This document shows positions 1 through 8,057 of a stretch of 64,000 nucleotides of DNA, in pieces (position 1 is the stretch's first letter; every line of letters begins with the position of its first letter). The stretch is from Pedobacter sp. KBS0701 (GTDB taxonomy: Bacteria; Bacteroidota; Bacteroidia; Sphingobacteriales; Sphingobacteriaceae), in assembly GCF_005938645.2 (NCBI RefSeq), contig NZ_CP042171.1, positions 5,332,001-5,396,000 on the forward strand. Reading direction: 5' to 3'. Below the pieces are notes generated by a model that saw only the letters and a list, made by a program, of their open reading frames with translations, was not told where the DNA came from and searched no databases. The position numbers were made by a program, and so were the translations under genes.

Positions 1-1
1 T

Positions 2-58
2 TCCTGCCTTTTCCTTTCGCTCACGGGCGCATTCCTCCGGGGGCTGTTCGGCCTCTGA
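2..58 (+). CDS. 3' end of a TraE-like (DUF4134) pilin-like protein, partial
   Basis: Only the last 18 codons are present, ending with TGA at 56-58. The frame reads SCLFLSLTGAFLRGLFGL. It closely parallels the last residues of the next gene, SCLFLVLVSVFIKAFFGV. The shared SCLFL start, the aliphatic run and the FG-hydrophobic end indicate a tandem paralogue. DUF4134/TraE proteins are small double-membrane-span proteins thought to be the VirB2-like pilin subunit of Bacteroidetes T4SSs. The rest of the gene lies left of the window. Confidence 0.6.
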   Translation, partial: SCLFLSLTGAFLRGLFGL

Positions 59-90
59 CCATTTTCTTCAAATTTTAATCCTATTTCTTT

Positions 91-402
91 ATGACAGCAA
101 AACAGAAAAAACTGTTTTCTATTAGCCTCGCCATGGTTTTGGCGGGGCATTCTTTTGCACAGACCGCTGGCGGTACCACCGGTATCAATGCCGCTACCTC
201 TTCGCTGACCAGTTACGTGGATCCCATTTCTACCCTTACGCTGGCCATTGGCGCGGTGGTGGGCATCATCGGCGGGGTGCGCGTATACATCAAATGGAAC
301 TCCGGCGACCAGGACATCAACAAGGATATCATGGGCTGGGGCGGTTCCTGCCTTTTCCTGGTACTGGTCTCGGTATTCATCAAGGCGTTTTTCGGGGTGT
401 GA
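91..402 (+). CDS. traE: TraE-like conjugation protein (DUF4134), VirB2/pilin-like
   Basis: A 103-residue protein with an N-terminal signal peptide (basic start, hydrophobic core, cleavage around AHSFAQ to GHSFAQ-like region near residue 24). Two hydrophobic segments follow, at about residues 47-66 (TLAIGAVVGIIGG) and 84-101. This layout is that of TraE/DUF4134 in Bacteroidetes conjugative transposons, which is likened to the VirB2/TrbC pilin. The ATG at 91 gives a clean signal peptide. The stop overlaps the GTG start of traF, so the two are translationally coupled. The preceding gene is a paralogue. Confidence 0.85.
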   Translation: MTAKQKKLFSISLAMVLAGHSFAQTAGGTTGINAATSSLTSYVDPISTLTLAIGAVVGIIGGVRVYIKWNSGDQDINKDIMGWGGSCLFLVLVSVFIKAFFGV

Positions 403-707
403 TCCAGCAGTATTCCATTTACAAGGGGCTCGAGCGGCCCCTTGTATACCGGGGCTTCAAGGGAAAGTTCATCTATTACGGCATTGGCTCGCTTGCCGCA
501 GCGCTGGTTTTGGGCGGGCTGTCAGGTGCACTTTTTGGCATGTACGTCGGCGGCTTTGTGACCATTGCCTCGGTAGCGGGCGGTCTTTTCTACACTTTCC
601 AAAAACAGAAGAACGGCCTCCATGACAAGACCCGCAGCCGCGGAATTTTCATTCATCCCACTAGACTAAAGCTATCCCATGCAGAAAGAAAAGAAAACGG
701 CATTTGA
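399..707 (+). CDS. traF: TraF-like conjugation protein (DUF4133), VirB3-like
   Basis: A 102-residue protein starting at a GTG (399) that overlaps the traE stop by four bases (GTGA). The opening residues, YSIYKGLERPLVYRGFKGKF, are the typical N-terminus of TraF/DUF4133. Two membrane segments follow, at about residues 26-45 and 50-67. The frame is open further upstream, to an ATG at 294, but that part only shadows traE. In T4SS terms it corresponds to VirB3, which works with the VirB4 ATPase encoded next. The 3' end overlaps traG by 29 bases. Confidence 0.8.
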   Translation: MIQQYSIYKGLERPLVYRGFKGKFIYYGIGSLAAALVLGGLSGALFGMYVGGFVTIASVAGGLFYTFQKQKNGLHDKTRSRGIFIHPTRLKLSHAERKENGI

Positions 708-3129
708 AATGCCCTACGCCGGCATAGACCAGTATGGCGAACTTTCGCTGCTTTACGGCCTGGGCGGGGATTTCTCGGTCATCCTATCCCTGCATAATCC
801 GGTGCTACAGTACTGCGCGGACGGGGAGAGCTATGCCGGATTTCAGAGCATCCTGCTCAACGCGATCAAGATCCTCGGCGAAGGCCACATCATCCAAAAG
901 CAGGATGTGCTGGCAAGGAAGCGCTACAAGGGAAGAACGGAAAAAGGTTTTCTGCAGCAGAAGTACCACGAGCATTTTCTGGGGCGGGAATACACCCAGC
1001 TATCTACCTATCTTATCGTAACCCGGCAGGTTAAGCGAAAGGCCTTTTATACCTATGACAAAAAGGTGCTCGCGGATTTCTCCCAGAGCATCGGCAAGCT
1101 CTTTGACCTGTTCTTAGGGGCGGGATTGCGTCCGCGCTATCTGGATAGGACGGAGATCAACCACTATGTGACCAGGATCCTTGGTATGGAGTTCACTGCT
1201 TCAAATCTTGCCCTGGATAACCTTCGCTCGGGGGACGAGGAACTTCAGATCGGATCTGCAACTGTGCGCTGCATCAGCCTGATCAATACCGATACCATCG
1301 ACCTGCCCGAAAAGGTAAGTCCCTTTAACTTTCGGCAGGACATCAAGGGCCTGAAGGATTTCCCGGCCGATAACCTGAGCTTTTTGTTTCAAGTGCCGGG
1401 CTACCGCTCCATTATCTACAACCAGCTGATCGAAATCCCGGCGCAGGGGACAACGCTTCAGAAACTGCAACTGAAGCGCAAGCGGCATTCGGGCATACCC
1501 GATCCAGCGAACCTGCTCTGCGTGGAGGATATAGACCGGCTGCTTTCCGATGTGGCAAGGGATAACCAGCTGCTAGTGAACGCCCACTATTCGATCGTTG
1601 TCTGTGCCGATAGGGAAAAGATATCGAAATCGGTAAACTTTATCGAAGCCTCGCTATTCCAGCAGGGCATCATCCCTTCGCGCAACTGCTATAACCAGCT
1701 TGAGCTTTTCAGGTGCGCTTTGCCGGGGAACGGCATCGAGCTTAAAAAATACGACTGGTTCTTGACTACTGCCGATGCCGCCCTTTGCTTTTTTTTCAAG
1801 GAGTCGCTGATCACCGACGACCCTTCGGATTTTCTGCTGTACTTCACCGACCGCCAGGGTACCCCTGTAGCGATTGATATCTCGGACCTGCCGATGCAGA
1901 CTGGACGCATCAAAAACAGAAACCGTTTTATTTTGGGCGGCTCAGGTACTGGAAAGTCGTATTGCGTCAATAATATTGTTCAACAGTACCTCGGCTATAA
2001 CATGGACGTGGTGATCGTTGATGTTGGCCATTCCTACTCCGGGCTATGCGGCACATATGGCGGGAAATACATCACCTATTCCGAGGAAAAGCCGATCACG
2101 ATGAACCCTTTTGCGATAGAGGAATCAGAATACAATATCGAAAAAAAGGATTTTTTGATTACACTGATCTGCCTGTTATGGAAGGGCGCCGATGGCAGCG
2201 TGAGCGCGATCGAACGTGACGTGATCGCCCAGGTAATTTCCGCCTATTACGGGGATTACTTTGGCCTTCCGCTGCCAACGGTAGAAAAACTGGATTTCAA
2301 TTCGTTCTATGAATTCGCTTTAAGAAAGATTCCGGATATCAAGCAGCAGGAACAGATTCCCTTTGATCTCGAAGAGTTTCGTTTTGTGCTTAAAAAGTTT
2401 TACAAGGGCGGAGAGTTCGCTACCATTTTGAACGAAGCCGCCGACCAGTCGCTGTTCAGCGAACCCTTTATAGTCTATGAGATCGACGCGGTTCAGGAGA
2501 ACAAGGTGCTTTTTCCCATCGTGACGCTCATCATTATGGACCTTTTCATCCAGAAGATGCGCCACCGTACTAGCCGCCGTAAGGCGCTGATCCTGGAAGA
2601 GGCCTGGCGAGCGATCTCTTCGCCCCTGATGAGCCATTTTCTTTTGTACCTGAACAAAACGGTCAGGAAGTTCTGGGGAGAGATCATCGAAGTCACCCAG
2701 GAAGTGGGCGACATTATGGGAAACCCGATCATCAAGGACAGCATCATCAACAACTCCGATACGGTGATCCTTTTGCAGCAGAAAGAGGCTGACCTTCGCA
2801 AAGTTGTAGAACTGCTCTCGATAAATGACATCGAACTTCGCAAAATCCTCACCATCAACCGCCTTGACAACAAGGAAGGCAGGGCGCGTTTCAACGAGTT
2901 CTATATTCGAAGGGGAACGGTTGGCGAGGTCTACGGTGTTGAGGTTTCGATGTACCACCATCTGGCCTTTACCACCGAAAAACCGGAAAAGAATGCGCTG
3001 GAAAGCTATGTAGCCAGGCTCGGCAATTATTTCGATGCGATTTCTGCCATGGTAGATGACCTTAATGCCTCCGGGCTTAGTTTGGCTGCATTTGTTGCCA
3101 AGATAAATTCCAATTCTATTAACCAATAA
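679..3129 (+). CDS. traG: TraG, VirB4-like conjugation ATPase
   Basis: An 816-residue ATPase that would energise assembly of the conjugation channel at the inner membrane. Walker A is GGSGTGKS at about residues 420-427. The Walker B region ALILEEAW lies near residue 635, and the following TQEVGD stretch fits the VirB4 motor domain. The N-terminal half lacks clear membrane spans. Length and order (directly after TraE and TraF) agree with the Bacteroidetes TraG family. The start overlaps traF, and the next gene begins six bases after the stop. A long open frame on the opposite strand (2320-3126) is a shadow. Confidence 0.93.
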   Translation: MQKEKKTAFEMPYAGIDQYGELSLLYGLGGDFSVILSLHNPVLQYCADGESYAGFQSILLNAIKILGEGHIIQKQDVLARKRYKGRTEKGFLQQKYHEHFLGREYTQLSTYLIVTRQVKRKAFYTYDKKVLADFSQSIGKLFDLFLGAGLRPRYLDRTEINHYVTRILGMEFTASNLALDNLRSGDEELQIGSATVRCISLINTDTIDLPEKVSPFNFRQDIKGLKDFPADNLSFLFQVPGYRSIIYNQLIEIPAQGTTLQKLQLKRKRHSGIPDPANLLCVEDIDRLLSDVARDNQLLVNAHYSIVVCADREKISKSVNFIEASLFQQGIIPSRNCYNQLELFRCALPGNGIELKKYDWFLTTADAALCFFFKESLITDDPSDFLLYFTDRQGTPVAIDISDLPMQTGRIKNRNRFILGGSGTGKSYCVNNIVQQYLGYNMDVVIVDVGHSYSGLCGTYGGKYITYSEEKPITMNPFAIEESEYNIEKKDFLITLICLLWKGADGSVSAIERDVIAQVISAYYGDYFGLPLPTVEKLDFNSFYEFALRKIPDIKQQEQIPFDLEEFRFVLKKFYKGGEFATILNEAADQSLFSEPFIVYEIDAVQENKVLFPIVTLIIMDLFIQKMRHRTSRRKALILEEAWRAISSPLMSHFLLYLNKTVRKFWGEIIEVTQEVGDIMGNPIIKDSIINNSDTVILLQQKEADLRKVVELLSINDIELRKILTINRLDNKEGRARFNEFYIRRGTVGEVYGVEVSMYHHLAFTTEKPEKNALESYVARLGNYFDAISAMVDDLNASGLSLAAFVAKINSNSINQ

Positions 3130-3134
3130 GACCT

Positions 3135-3797
3135 ATGTACAGACTGATTTTAATTTTGGCGCTTATACTAGCGCAGGGCATCTGCCACGCCCAGATCTAT
3201 GTGGATCCCACGACCGCGGGCGCCATGGCGGTGCATTCATCGGTAATCAACGGGCAGCTGAACAGGACCAACGACAACCTGACGCTCATCCAGCGGGGGC
3301 AACTGGCGGTAACCGGGCAGCTGGTGATCGTAAATGACCTGCAGGCCACCATCTATCGCGGCCTTTCGGAAGTATCTGGCATCATGCGCTCGCTGCTTGC
3401 CGTACAGGATATCTATGAAATCTCCGAAGATATTGTCCTTGACGTGAACAAGGCCATTAGCATCGCCCAGCAGAACCCCGCGCTATTGCTGTTTGCCGAA
3501 GGCGGCGCACGGGAATTCAAGTCCAGGGCCACCAGCCTTGCCGTTGACGTGAGCTCCTTTGTTTTAAAAGAGGGAAAGGACGCGCTGATGGACTCAGGGG
3601 AACGAGCGAAACTATTGAACCGTATCGTAACCGAACTGACCATTTTGCGCGGAGTAGCTTACGGGATGTACCGCTGCATGTATTGGGCCCAGCAGCGCGG
3701 GTTCTGGAATTCGCTGAACCCCTATGCCGGGTTCATCAATATCGATAAGCGCATTGCCGACGACATTATCCGAAACATGAAGATGCTAAAGCCATGA
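3135..3797 (+). CDS. Secreted conjugation protein, paralogue 1 of 3
   Basis: A 220-residue protein with a clear signal peptide (cleavage near CHAQ, residues 17-20), so likely periplasmic. The mature part is helical, with NPALLLFAE near residue 115 and SSFVLKEGKDALMD near residues 141-154. The same two blocks occur in the gene at 4447 (DPALLLFAE, SSFVLKEGENVLMD), so the two are paralogues. Its place between TraG and TraJ is where other Bacteroidetes elements encode TraI, and a VirB5/TrbJ-like role is possible but inferred. The stop overlaps the next start by four bases (ATGA). Confidence 0.75.
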   Translation: MYRLILILALILAQGICHAQIYVDPTTAGAMAVHSSVINGQLNRTNDNLTLIQRGQLAVTGQLVIVNDLQATIYRGLSEVSGIMRSLLAVQDIYEISEDIVLDVNKAISIAQQNPALLLFAEGGAREFKSRATSLAVDVSSFVLKEGKDALMDSGERAKLLNRIVTELTILRGVAYGMYRCMYWAQQRGFWNSLNPYAGFINIDKRIADDIIRNMKMLKP

Positions 3798-4450
3798 GGC
3801 GTCTGTGTTTGATAATCGGATTTGTAGCGTTCTGGGCTTCCGCTTCGGCGCAGCTGAACGTTGAGCTCTTGCACCAGCTGGTGGCGGAAAGCAAATCCGA
3901 ACACGAAAGGCAGGCGGAGGCAAGGAACAACCAGACTTTGACAACGGGCAACGAAGCGGTGAACAAAACCTCGCTCACAAGGCTAAAGGAAAAGTATAGG
4001 GATATCCAAAGCAGGTTCAAGACCCTAGGAGTGGCCATATCCGCCGCGCAGATCGGGATCGAAGCCTACCCGCTTGTCTCGGACATCATCACCCAGCAGG
4101 GGATCATCTTTGACATCTGCAGTTCCCAGCCCCTTTTTATTCCCTTGGCGATTGAAGCAGAAGCGGACCTGGGCGACCGTGCCTATAAACTACTGAACTA
4201 TTTGTACGGGCTGGCCCTTGTTGCGGGCGATCTCAACCAGATGAAGCCGGCCGACCGAAAGATGCTGTTCTCCTTTGTCCTTACCGAACTACGCGCCATT
4301 GCAGGAGCCTCGCGGAGCCTTGCAGCGGCGCTCAGCTATGCTACAAAGAAAAAGGCGACTGACGCGCTAAACCCCTTTTCGGGCTTCATCAACCAGGACA
4401 GGGCCATTATTGACAAAATTATCGATCACGCAAAACAACTGGGCCAATGA
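3794..4450 (+). CDS. Secreted conjugation protein, diverged paralogue 2 of 3
   Basis: A 218-residue protein with a signal peptide (cleavage near ASAQ, about residue 20). Length and overall plan match its two neighbours: helical mature domain, a NPFSGFINQD block near the C-terminus comparable to NPYAGFINID in the preceding protein, and a short final helix. The central FVLKEG motif of the other two is not conserved. It overlaps both neighbours by four bases, so all three are probably translated together. The function is not established; a periplasmic channel component is the likely role from context. Confidence 0.72.
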   Translation: MRRLCLIIGFVAFWASASAQLNVELLHQLVAESKSEHERQAEARNNQTLTTGNEAVNKTSLTRLKEKYRDIQSRFKTLGVAISAAQIGIEAYPLVSDIITQQGIIFDICSSQPLFIPLAIEAEADLGDRAYKLLNYLYGLALVAGDLNQMKPADRKMLFSFVLTELRAIAGASRSLAAALSYATKKKATDALNPFSGFINQDRAIIDKIIDHAKQLGQ

Positions 4451-5109
4451 AAAAGACAATACTGTTCCTCGTGTTTTCAGCTGGGTTTTCGTGCCTTGCC
4501 CAAAGGGTGGTCTTCGACCGGAACCATTTCAATATCGTAAACGAAAACGGGGCGGTAAGACTGGCCGCCGAGAACACGCACAATAGCTATCTGAACATCA
4601 TTAATAACCGGCTGAACGACATTAACGTCAACCTGTCCTCTGTGGTTTTGGTGCAGAATATGATCCTGACCTCTCTTTCGCAGGTAGACGGCGCGCTGCG
4701 CCATGCCCTGGCCGTTCGGCAGATCGGGGAGATCTGCAATGAAATCTATTCTGAAAGTGCCGAGATGGTAGAAATGGCAAGGGGAGATCCAGCGCTTTTG
4801 CTATTTGCCGAAGATGTCGGCAGGCAGCTCAAGGACCGCGGCGTAAGGCTGGCCACCGAGGTTTCTTCCTTTGTATTAAAAGAAGGGGAAAACGTGCTGA
4901 TGGACTTTGATAAGCGCGACGGGCTGCTGAAGAAAATAGCCCTGGAGCTCCGCGTCATGCGGGCACTGGTCTTCAGCATGAAAAAGTCGATGTACTGGGC
5001 CAGGGTTAACGGCATATTGAAAACGGCCAACCCCTTCCGCTTCTATATGAACCAGGACAAATGGATGGTAGATGAGCTCATCAGAAAATACAACCTTTTA
5101 AAAAATTAG
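4447..5109 (+). CDS. Secreted conjugation protein, paralogue 3 of 3
   Basis: A 220-residue protein with a short signal peptide (cleavage near SCLAQ, residue 19). It shares PALLLFAE (about residue 116), VSSFVLKEGENVLMD (about 140-154), SMYWA and the NP..F.MNQDK block with the product of the gene at 3135, exactly in register. This points to a tandem duplication that kept both copies. It starts within the stop of the previous gene (ATGA overlap). I cannot tell which of the three is the ancestral TraI-position protein. Confidence 0.75.
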   Translation: MKKTILFLVFSAGFSCLAQRVVFDRNHFNIVNENGAVRLAAENTHNSYLNIINNRLNDINVNLSSVVLVQNMILTSLSQVDGALRHALAVRQIGEICNEIYSESAEMVEMARGDPALLLFAEDVGRQLKDRGVRLATEVSSFVLKEGENVLMDFDKRDGLLKKIALELRVMRALVFSMKKSMYWARVNGILKTANPFRFYMNQDKWMVDELIRKYNLLKN

Positions 5110-5114
5110 CTTTT

Positions 5115-5894
5115 ATGAACAAATTAATCTTGTTATTGGCCCTTCTGCCCTTATCGGTTTCGGCATTTTCCCAAAAGAAGATCCGCGACAAGCACATTAC
5201 CCACCAGCAGGAACGCATGGTGTTCAAACAATGGGACCGGGACCTGTTTACACCGACGCCTGGATTTCTCTACCTGAATCCCGAATACTGGATCACCTGG
5301 GCGCTTCATCCCAATTATCCAAAGACCGACCTTCGCCCGCTAGGCCCGGCCGGGCCGCAGACTCAGCGACTGGCCCTTGTTGCCGCGATGCAGTCAACCG
5401 ACAATGCCTATAAACTCCAGGCCGATACCCTGCGCCAGCTTGCAACGACCGAAATGGTAAATTATTCAGGGACGGTTTCTTCGGTGGATCCGCTATGGAT
5501 GCTTTTTTACAGCAGGGAATTCGAGCCGCTGATGTCCCTGCAGGATTCGCAGATCCTTTCTGGCCTCAGTCAAAAAGAAAGGGATTACCTGGTTTCCTCG
5601 GGCGCTTTCGGCTGGTACGTAGAAGAATCGCATGCGCTGCTGGAAAGGCTACAGGCGGCACGCAGCACCACTATGGACAGGGGCTCCAGGATCCTGGCCT
5701 ATCACCGCATGCTGGATGAATACCGGAAACTCTGCGCCACATGGGAGGACAAAAAACAGAAGGCGAAGCTCTACCTCTCTCTGCGCGATAAGAATGAGGC
5801 GGTTAAGAAAAAGTCTTCGCCGCTTTCGGTCCCTGCCGGTAAAAAGACCGATAAGCAGATTGCCGATGATATCCTGAAGGCATCAAAACTTTAA
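5115..5894 (+). CDS. Secreted protein of the transfer operon, function unknown
   Basis: A 259-residue protein with an N-terminal signal peptide (LLLALLPLSVSAFSQ). The mature part is rich in aromatic residues early on (FLYLNPEYWITWALHP) and helical later. It ends in a lysine-rich tail (KKKSSP, KKTDKQ). It sits five bases after the third paralogue and 14 before traJ, inside the operon. I do not recognise a domain with certainty. Operon position suggests a periplasmic accessory of the channel. Several open frames inside it on the same strand are shadows. Confidence 0.68.
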   Translation: MNKLILLLALLPLSVSAFSQKKIRDKHITHQQERMVFKQWDRDLFTPTPGFLYLNPEYWITWALHPNYPKTDLRPLGPAGPQTQRLALVAAMQSTDNAYKLQADTLRQLATTEMVNYSGTVSSVDPLWMLFYSREFEPLMSLQDSQILSGLSQKERDYLVSSGAFGWYVEESHALLERLQAARSTTMDRGSRILAYHRMLDEYRKLCATWEDKKQKAKLYLSLRDKNEAVKKKSSPLSVPAGKKTDKQIADDILKASKL

Positions 5895-5907
5895 AATTTA
5901 TACTGTT

Positions 5908-7047
5908 ATGCTAGATAAGCTATTTGCCGGCACTGCCGGCTTTTTTGTGCAGTCAGCTCCCGTTTCGGTTCCCGATTCCTTTCGGGACACTTTCAATTTT
6001 TTGCAGGGGAACGGGGTCTATGAGGAAGGTACGATGCATTTCCTGAAGGAAATGAAAAATACCATCTGGACGCACTACGATGCCTTTATCGCCGATGCGC
6101 AGGCGCTCTGCGCGATTTTTATGCTCATCTTTTTTGCGATCAAAAGCTATGAGATGATCTCCGGCGACAAGAAACTGGAGATCATGCCGCTGCTCCGGCC
6201 TTTTGCGCTTGTAATGGTGATCCTATGGTGGCCGACCTTTACCAGGGTGGTTGCCTATCCGACCGACCTTGTAGCCGCAAAGACCGAGGCCATGTTCGAC
6301 GGCAGCCAGACGGTGGTCAATGACCTTCGCATCCAAAGGGCGAAACTGATGGTGGAACTCGCCGATCAGCTTCTGACCGTTCAGGCGCAGACCGAAACGG
6401 CCAAACAGGAGGCGGACACCTGGTATGAAAACGCATGGGAATCTGTAAAGTCCTCGGTAAAGGAAAGCTTTGCCGACGTCTGGAACCCGATTGTAGAGAT
6501 GCGCAACCGTCTTCAGGTAGGCCTTCAGCTACTGGCCACCTCGCTGGTAGAAACCCTTGCAATCTGGATCCTAAGGATAGCGGTTTATGTAATATTTATT
6601 ATCCAGATCATCTTCTCTACGATACTGATCATTCTCGGGCCGTTTTCGGTGGCGGTAAGTATCCTGCCCGCATTCAGGGATTCCTTTACTACCTGGATTG
6701 CCCGCTTTATCTCTGTTAACCTGTATTCCGGCATCGCCTATCTGGTCATGTACGTTGCATCTCTCTTCCAGCATTACGCCATGGAAGCGGAGATCAGCCG
6801 CTATCAGGAACTGGTCGGCACCACGGGCGCGGACATGGAAAAGCTCAGCGTCTTTGCGGGCAACGGGCTGCTCTCTTTCGGGATTGTGGTCGGTACATTC
6901 ATTATCGGCGCCCTTACGATGCTGACCGTTCCGAGCATTTCAACCTGGATAGTTTCAACCTCCGGTATCAGCTCGGCCGCAAGCTCTATGGGAAGGGGCG
7001 CATCGACAATGGGAAGAATGGCCGCTGGCGCAATGGGGGGAGGATAA
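5908..7047 (+). CDS. traJ: TraJ, polytopic channel protein (VirB6/TrbL-like)
   Basis: A 379-residue inner-membrane protein. A hydrophilic N-terminal part is followed by a membrane span near residues 65-80, a pair near 105-120, a long soluble loop (about 120-200), then four or five closely spaced spans from about 205 to 350. The C-terminus is Gly/Ser/Met-rich (SSMGRGASTMGRMA). This arrangement is typical of TraJ/TrbL/VirB6 proteins that line the inner-membrane part of the T4SS channel. Position before TraK supports the call. traK starts three bases after the stop. Confidence 0.87.
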   Translation: MLDKLFAGTAGFFVQSAPVSVPDSFRDTFNFLQGNGVYEEGTMHFLKEMKNTIWTHYDAFIADAQALCAIFMLIFFAIKSYEMISGDKKLEIMPLLRPFALVMVILWWPTFTRVVAYPTDLVAAKTEAMFDGSQTVVNDLRIQRAKLMVELADQLLTVQAQTETAKQEADTWYENAWESVKSSVKESFADVWNPIVEMRNRLQVGLQLLATSLVETLAIWILRIAVYVIFIIQIIFSTILIILGPFSVAVSILPAFRDSFTTWIARFISVNLYSGIAYLVMYVASLFQHYAMEAEISRYQELVGTTGADMEKLSVFAGNGLLSFGIVVGTFIIGALTMLTVPSISTWIVSTSGISSAASSMGRGASTMGRMAAGAMGGG

Positions 7048-7050
7048 GCG

Positions 7051-7671
7051 ATGATCATAAAAAATATAGAATCCAAGATCCGCTTGGCCACTTTTCTCTC
7101 CTTCGCCAGCTTCGTTTTGTCGTTTGCCATATGCGCCTGCGTTTCCTTCTTTGCCTTTCGGCAGGTCAGCGAAGCAAGAAAGAGCATTTACATCCTATCC
7201 GACGGGCAGATCCCGGTGCTGGCCAAACAGACCGACATCCAGGTGAACCGTTCTGCGGAATATAAGGCTGATATCGCCCGTTTCCATTCACTGTTCTTTT
7301 CGCTCACCCCCGATGAAAAGTTCATCGAATACCAAATGAAGCAGGCCATGTACCTGGTGGACGAAAGCGGGGCGATGCAATACGCCAACCTGAAAGAGCG
7401 CAACTTTTTCAGCTCGATACTTTCTTCTTCGGCGGTGCTGACCATCCGTACGGACTCGATTCTTCTGGACGAGCGCAGGAAATATTTCCGCTACTACGGT
7501 ACCCAGAAAATAGACCGCAGAAGCTCGGTGGTCACCCGTTCTCTGGTGACCGAAGGCTACCTGCAGGATTTGGAACAACGCTCGGAAAACAATCCCCATG
7601 CGGTGCTGATCACCCGCTGGAAAACTCTTGAAAACAAAGACAAAGAAAATGTTCAGAAAAATTCATTCTAG
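7051..7671 (+). CDS. traK: TraK, VirB8-like conjugation protein
   Basis: A 206-residue protein with one N-terminal membrane span (about residues 14-37) and a periplasmic domain, the layout of TraK in Bacteroidetes elements and of VirB8 generally. It begins MIIKNIESKIRLA, and the early part of the domain reads YILSDGQIPVLAK, as in TraK. The C-terminus (KDKENVQKNSF) overlaps the next gene by 23 bases. In the T4SS such proteins nucleate the inner-membrane complex. Confidence 0.86.
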   Translation: MIIKNIESKIRLATFLSFASFVLSFAICACVSFFAFRQVSEARKSIYILSDGQIPVLAKQTDIQVNRSAEYKADIARFHSLFFSLTPDEKFIEYQMKQAMYLVDESGAMQYANLKERNFFSSILSSSAVLTIRTDSILLDERRKYFRYYGTQKIDRRSSVVTRSLVTEGYLQDLEQRSENNPHAVLITRWKTLENKDKENVQKNSF

Positions 7672-8056
7672 ATCTGGCGCCAGCCTTGGTGCTTCGCTGG
7701 CCGAAGCTTTCGGTTCCAGGCTGCCTGCATTTGGCTTTAGGTTTAGGCTCTTCTGCCAGCGCCATCCAAAAAAGCTCTACTCGCTGATGGTGCTATTGAT
7801 GTGCGGCTCGCTGGTGCTCTGCTTTAGCATCATGAGATTGGAAAAGCCGGACCATTCAAAACGTGTGTTACCGGTAACCACTGCTTCGGGCGCATCCGGC
7901 AATATCAGCCTGACCATCGATAAACTCCAGCGGGTGATGGCCCTGCAGGCGGAACTGGAACTGCTCGCCAAAAAGCAGCAGCTTTCCAGTGCGGACAGTG
8001 CCCGGTTTATAGCGATGCTGGCCGAGATTAAACAACTCACCAATAGCAAAAAATGA
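7649..8056 (+). CDS. TraL-like small membrane protein of the transfer operon
   Basis: A 135-residue protein. A basic N-terminus is followed by one membrane span at about residues 42-62 (LMVLLMCGSLVLCFSIM) and a periplasmic helical tail. The operon slot between TraK and TraM is that of TraL (DUF3989) in related elements. I use the ATG at 7649 rather than a TTG at 7628 because it gives the shorter overlap with traK and a usual start codon. The next gene starts one base after the stop. Assignment to TraL rests on position and topology more than on sequence motifs. Confidence 0.7.
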   Translation: MFRKIHSRSGASLGASLAEAFGSRLPAFGFRFRLFCQRHPKKLYSLMVLLMCGSLVLCFSIMRLEKPDHSKRVLPVTTASGASGNISLTIDKLQRVMALQAELELLAKKQQLSSADSARFIAMLAEIKQLTNSKK

Positions 8057-8057
8057 T

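Noticed and set aside
2320..3126. Long minus-strand open frame opposite traG
   Set aside because: It lies wholly within the VirB4-like gene, lacks any recognisable domain, and GC-rich coding sequence often leaves open antisense frames.
7628..7648. TTG start for the TraL-like gene
   Set aside because: An ATG at 7,649 gives a standard start with a shorter overlap of traK.
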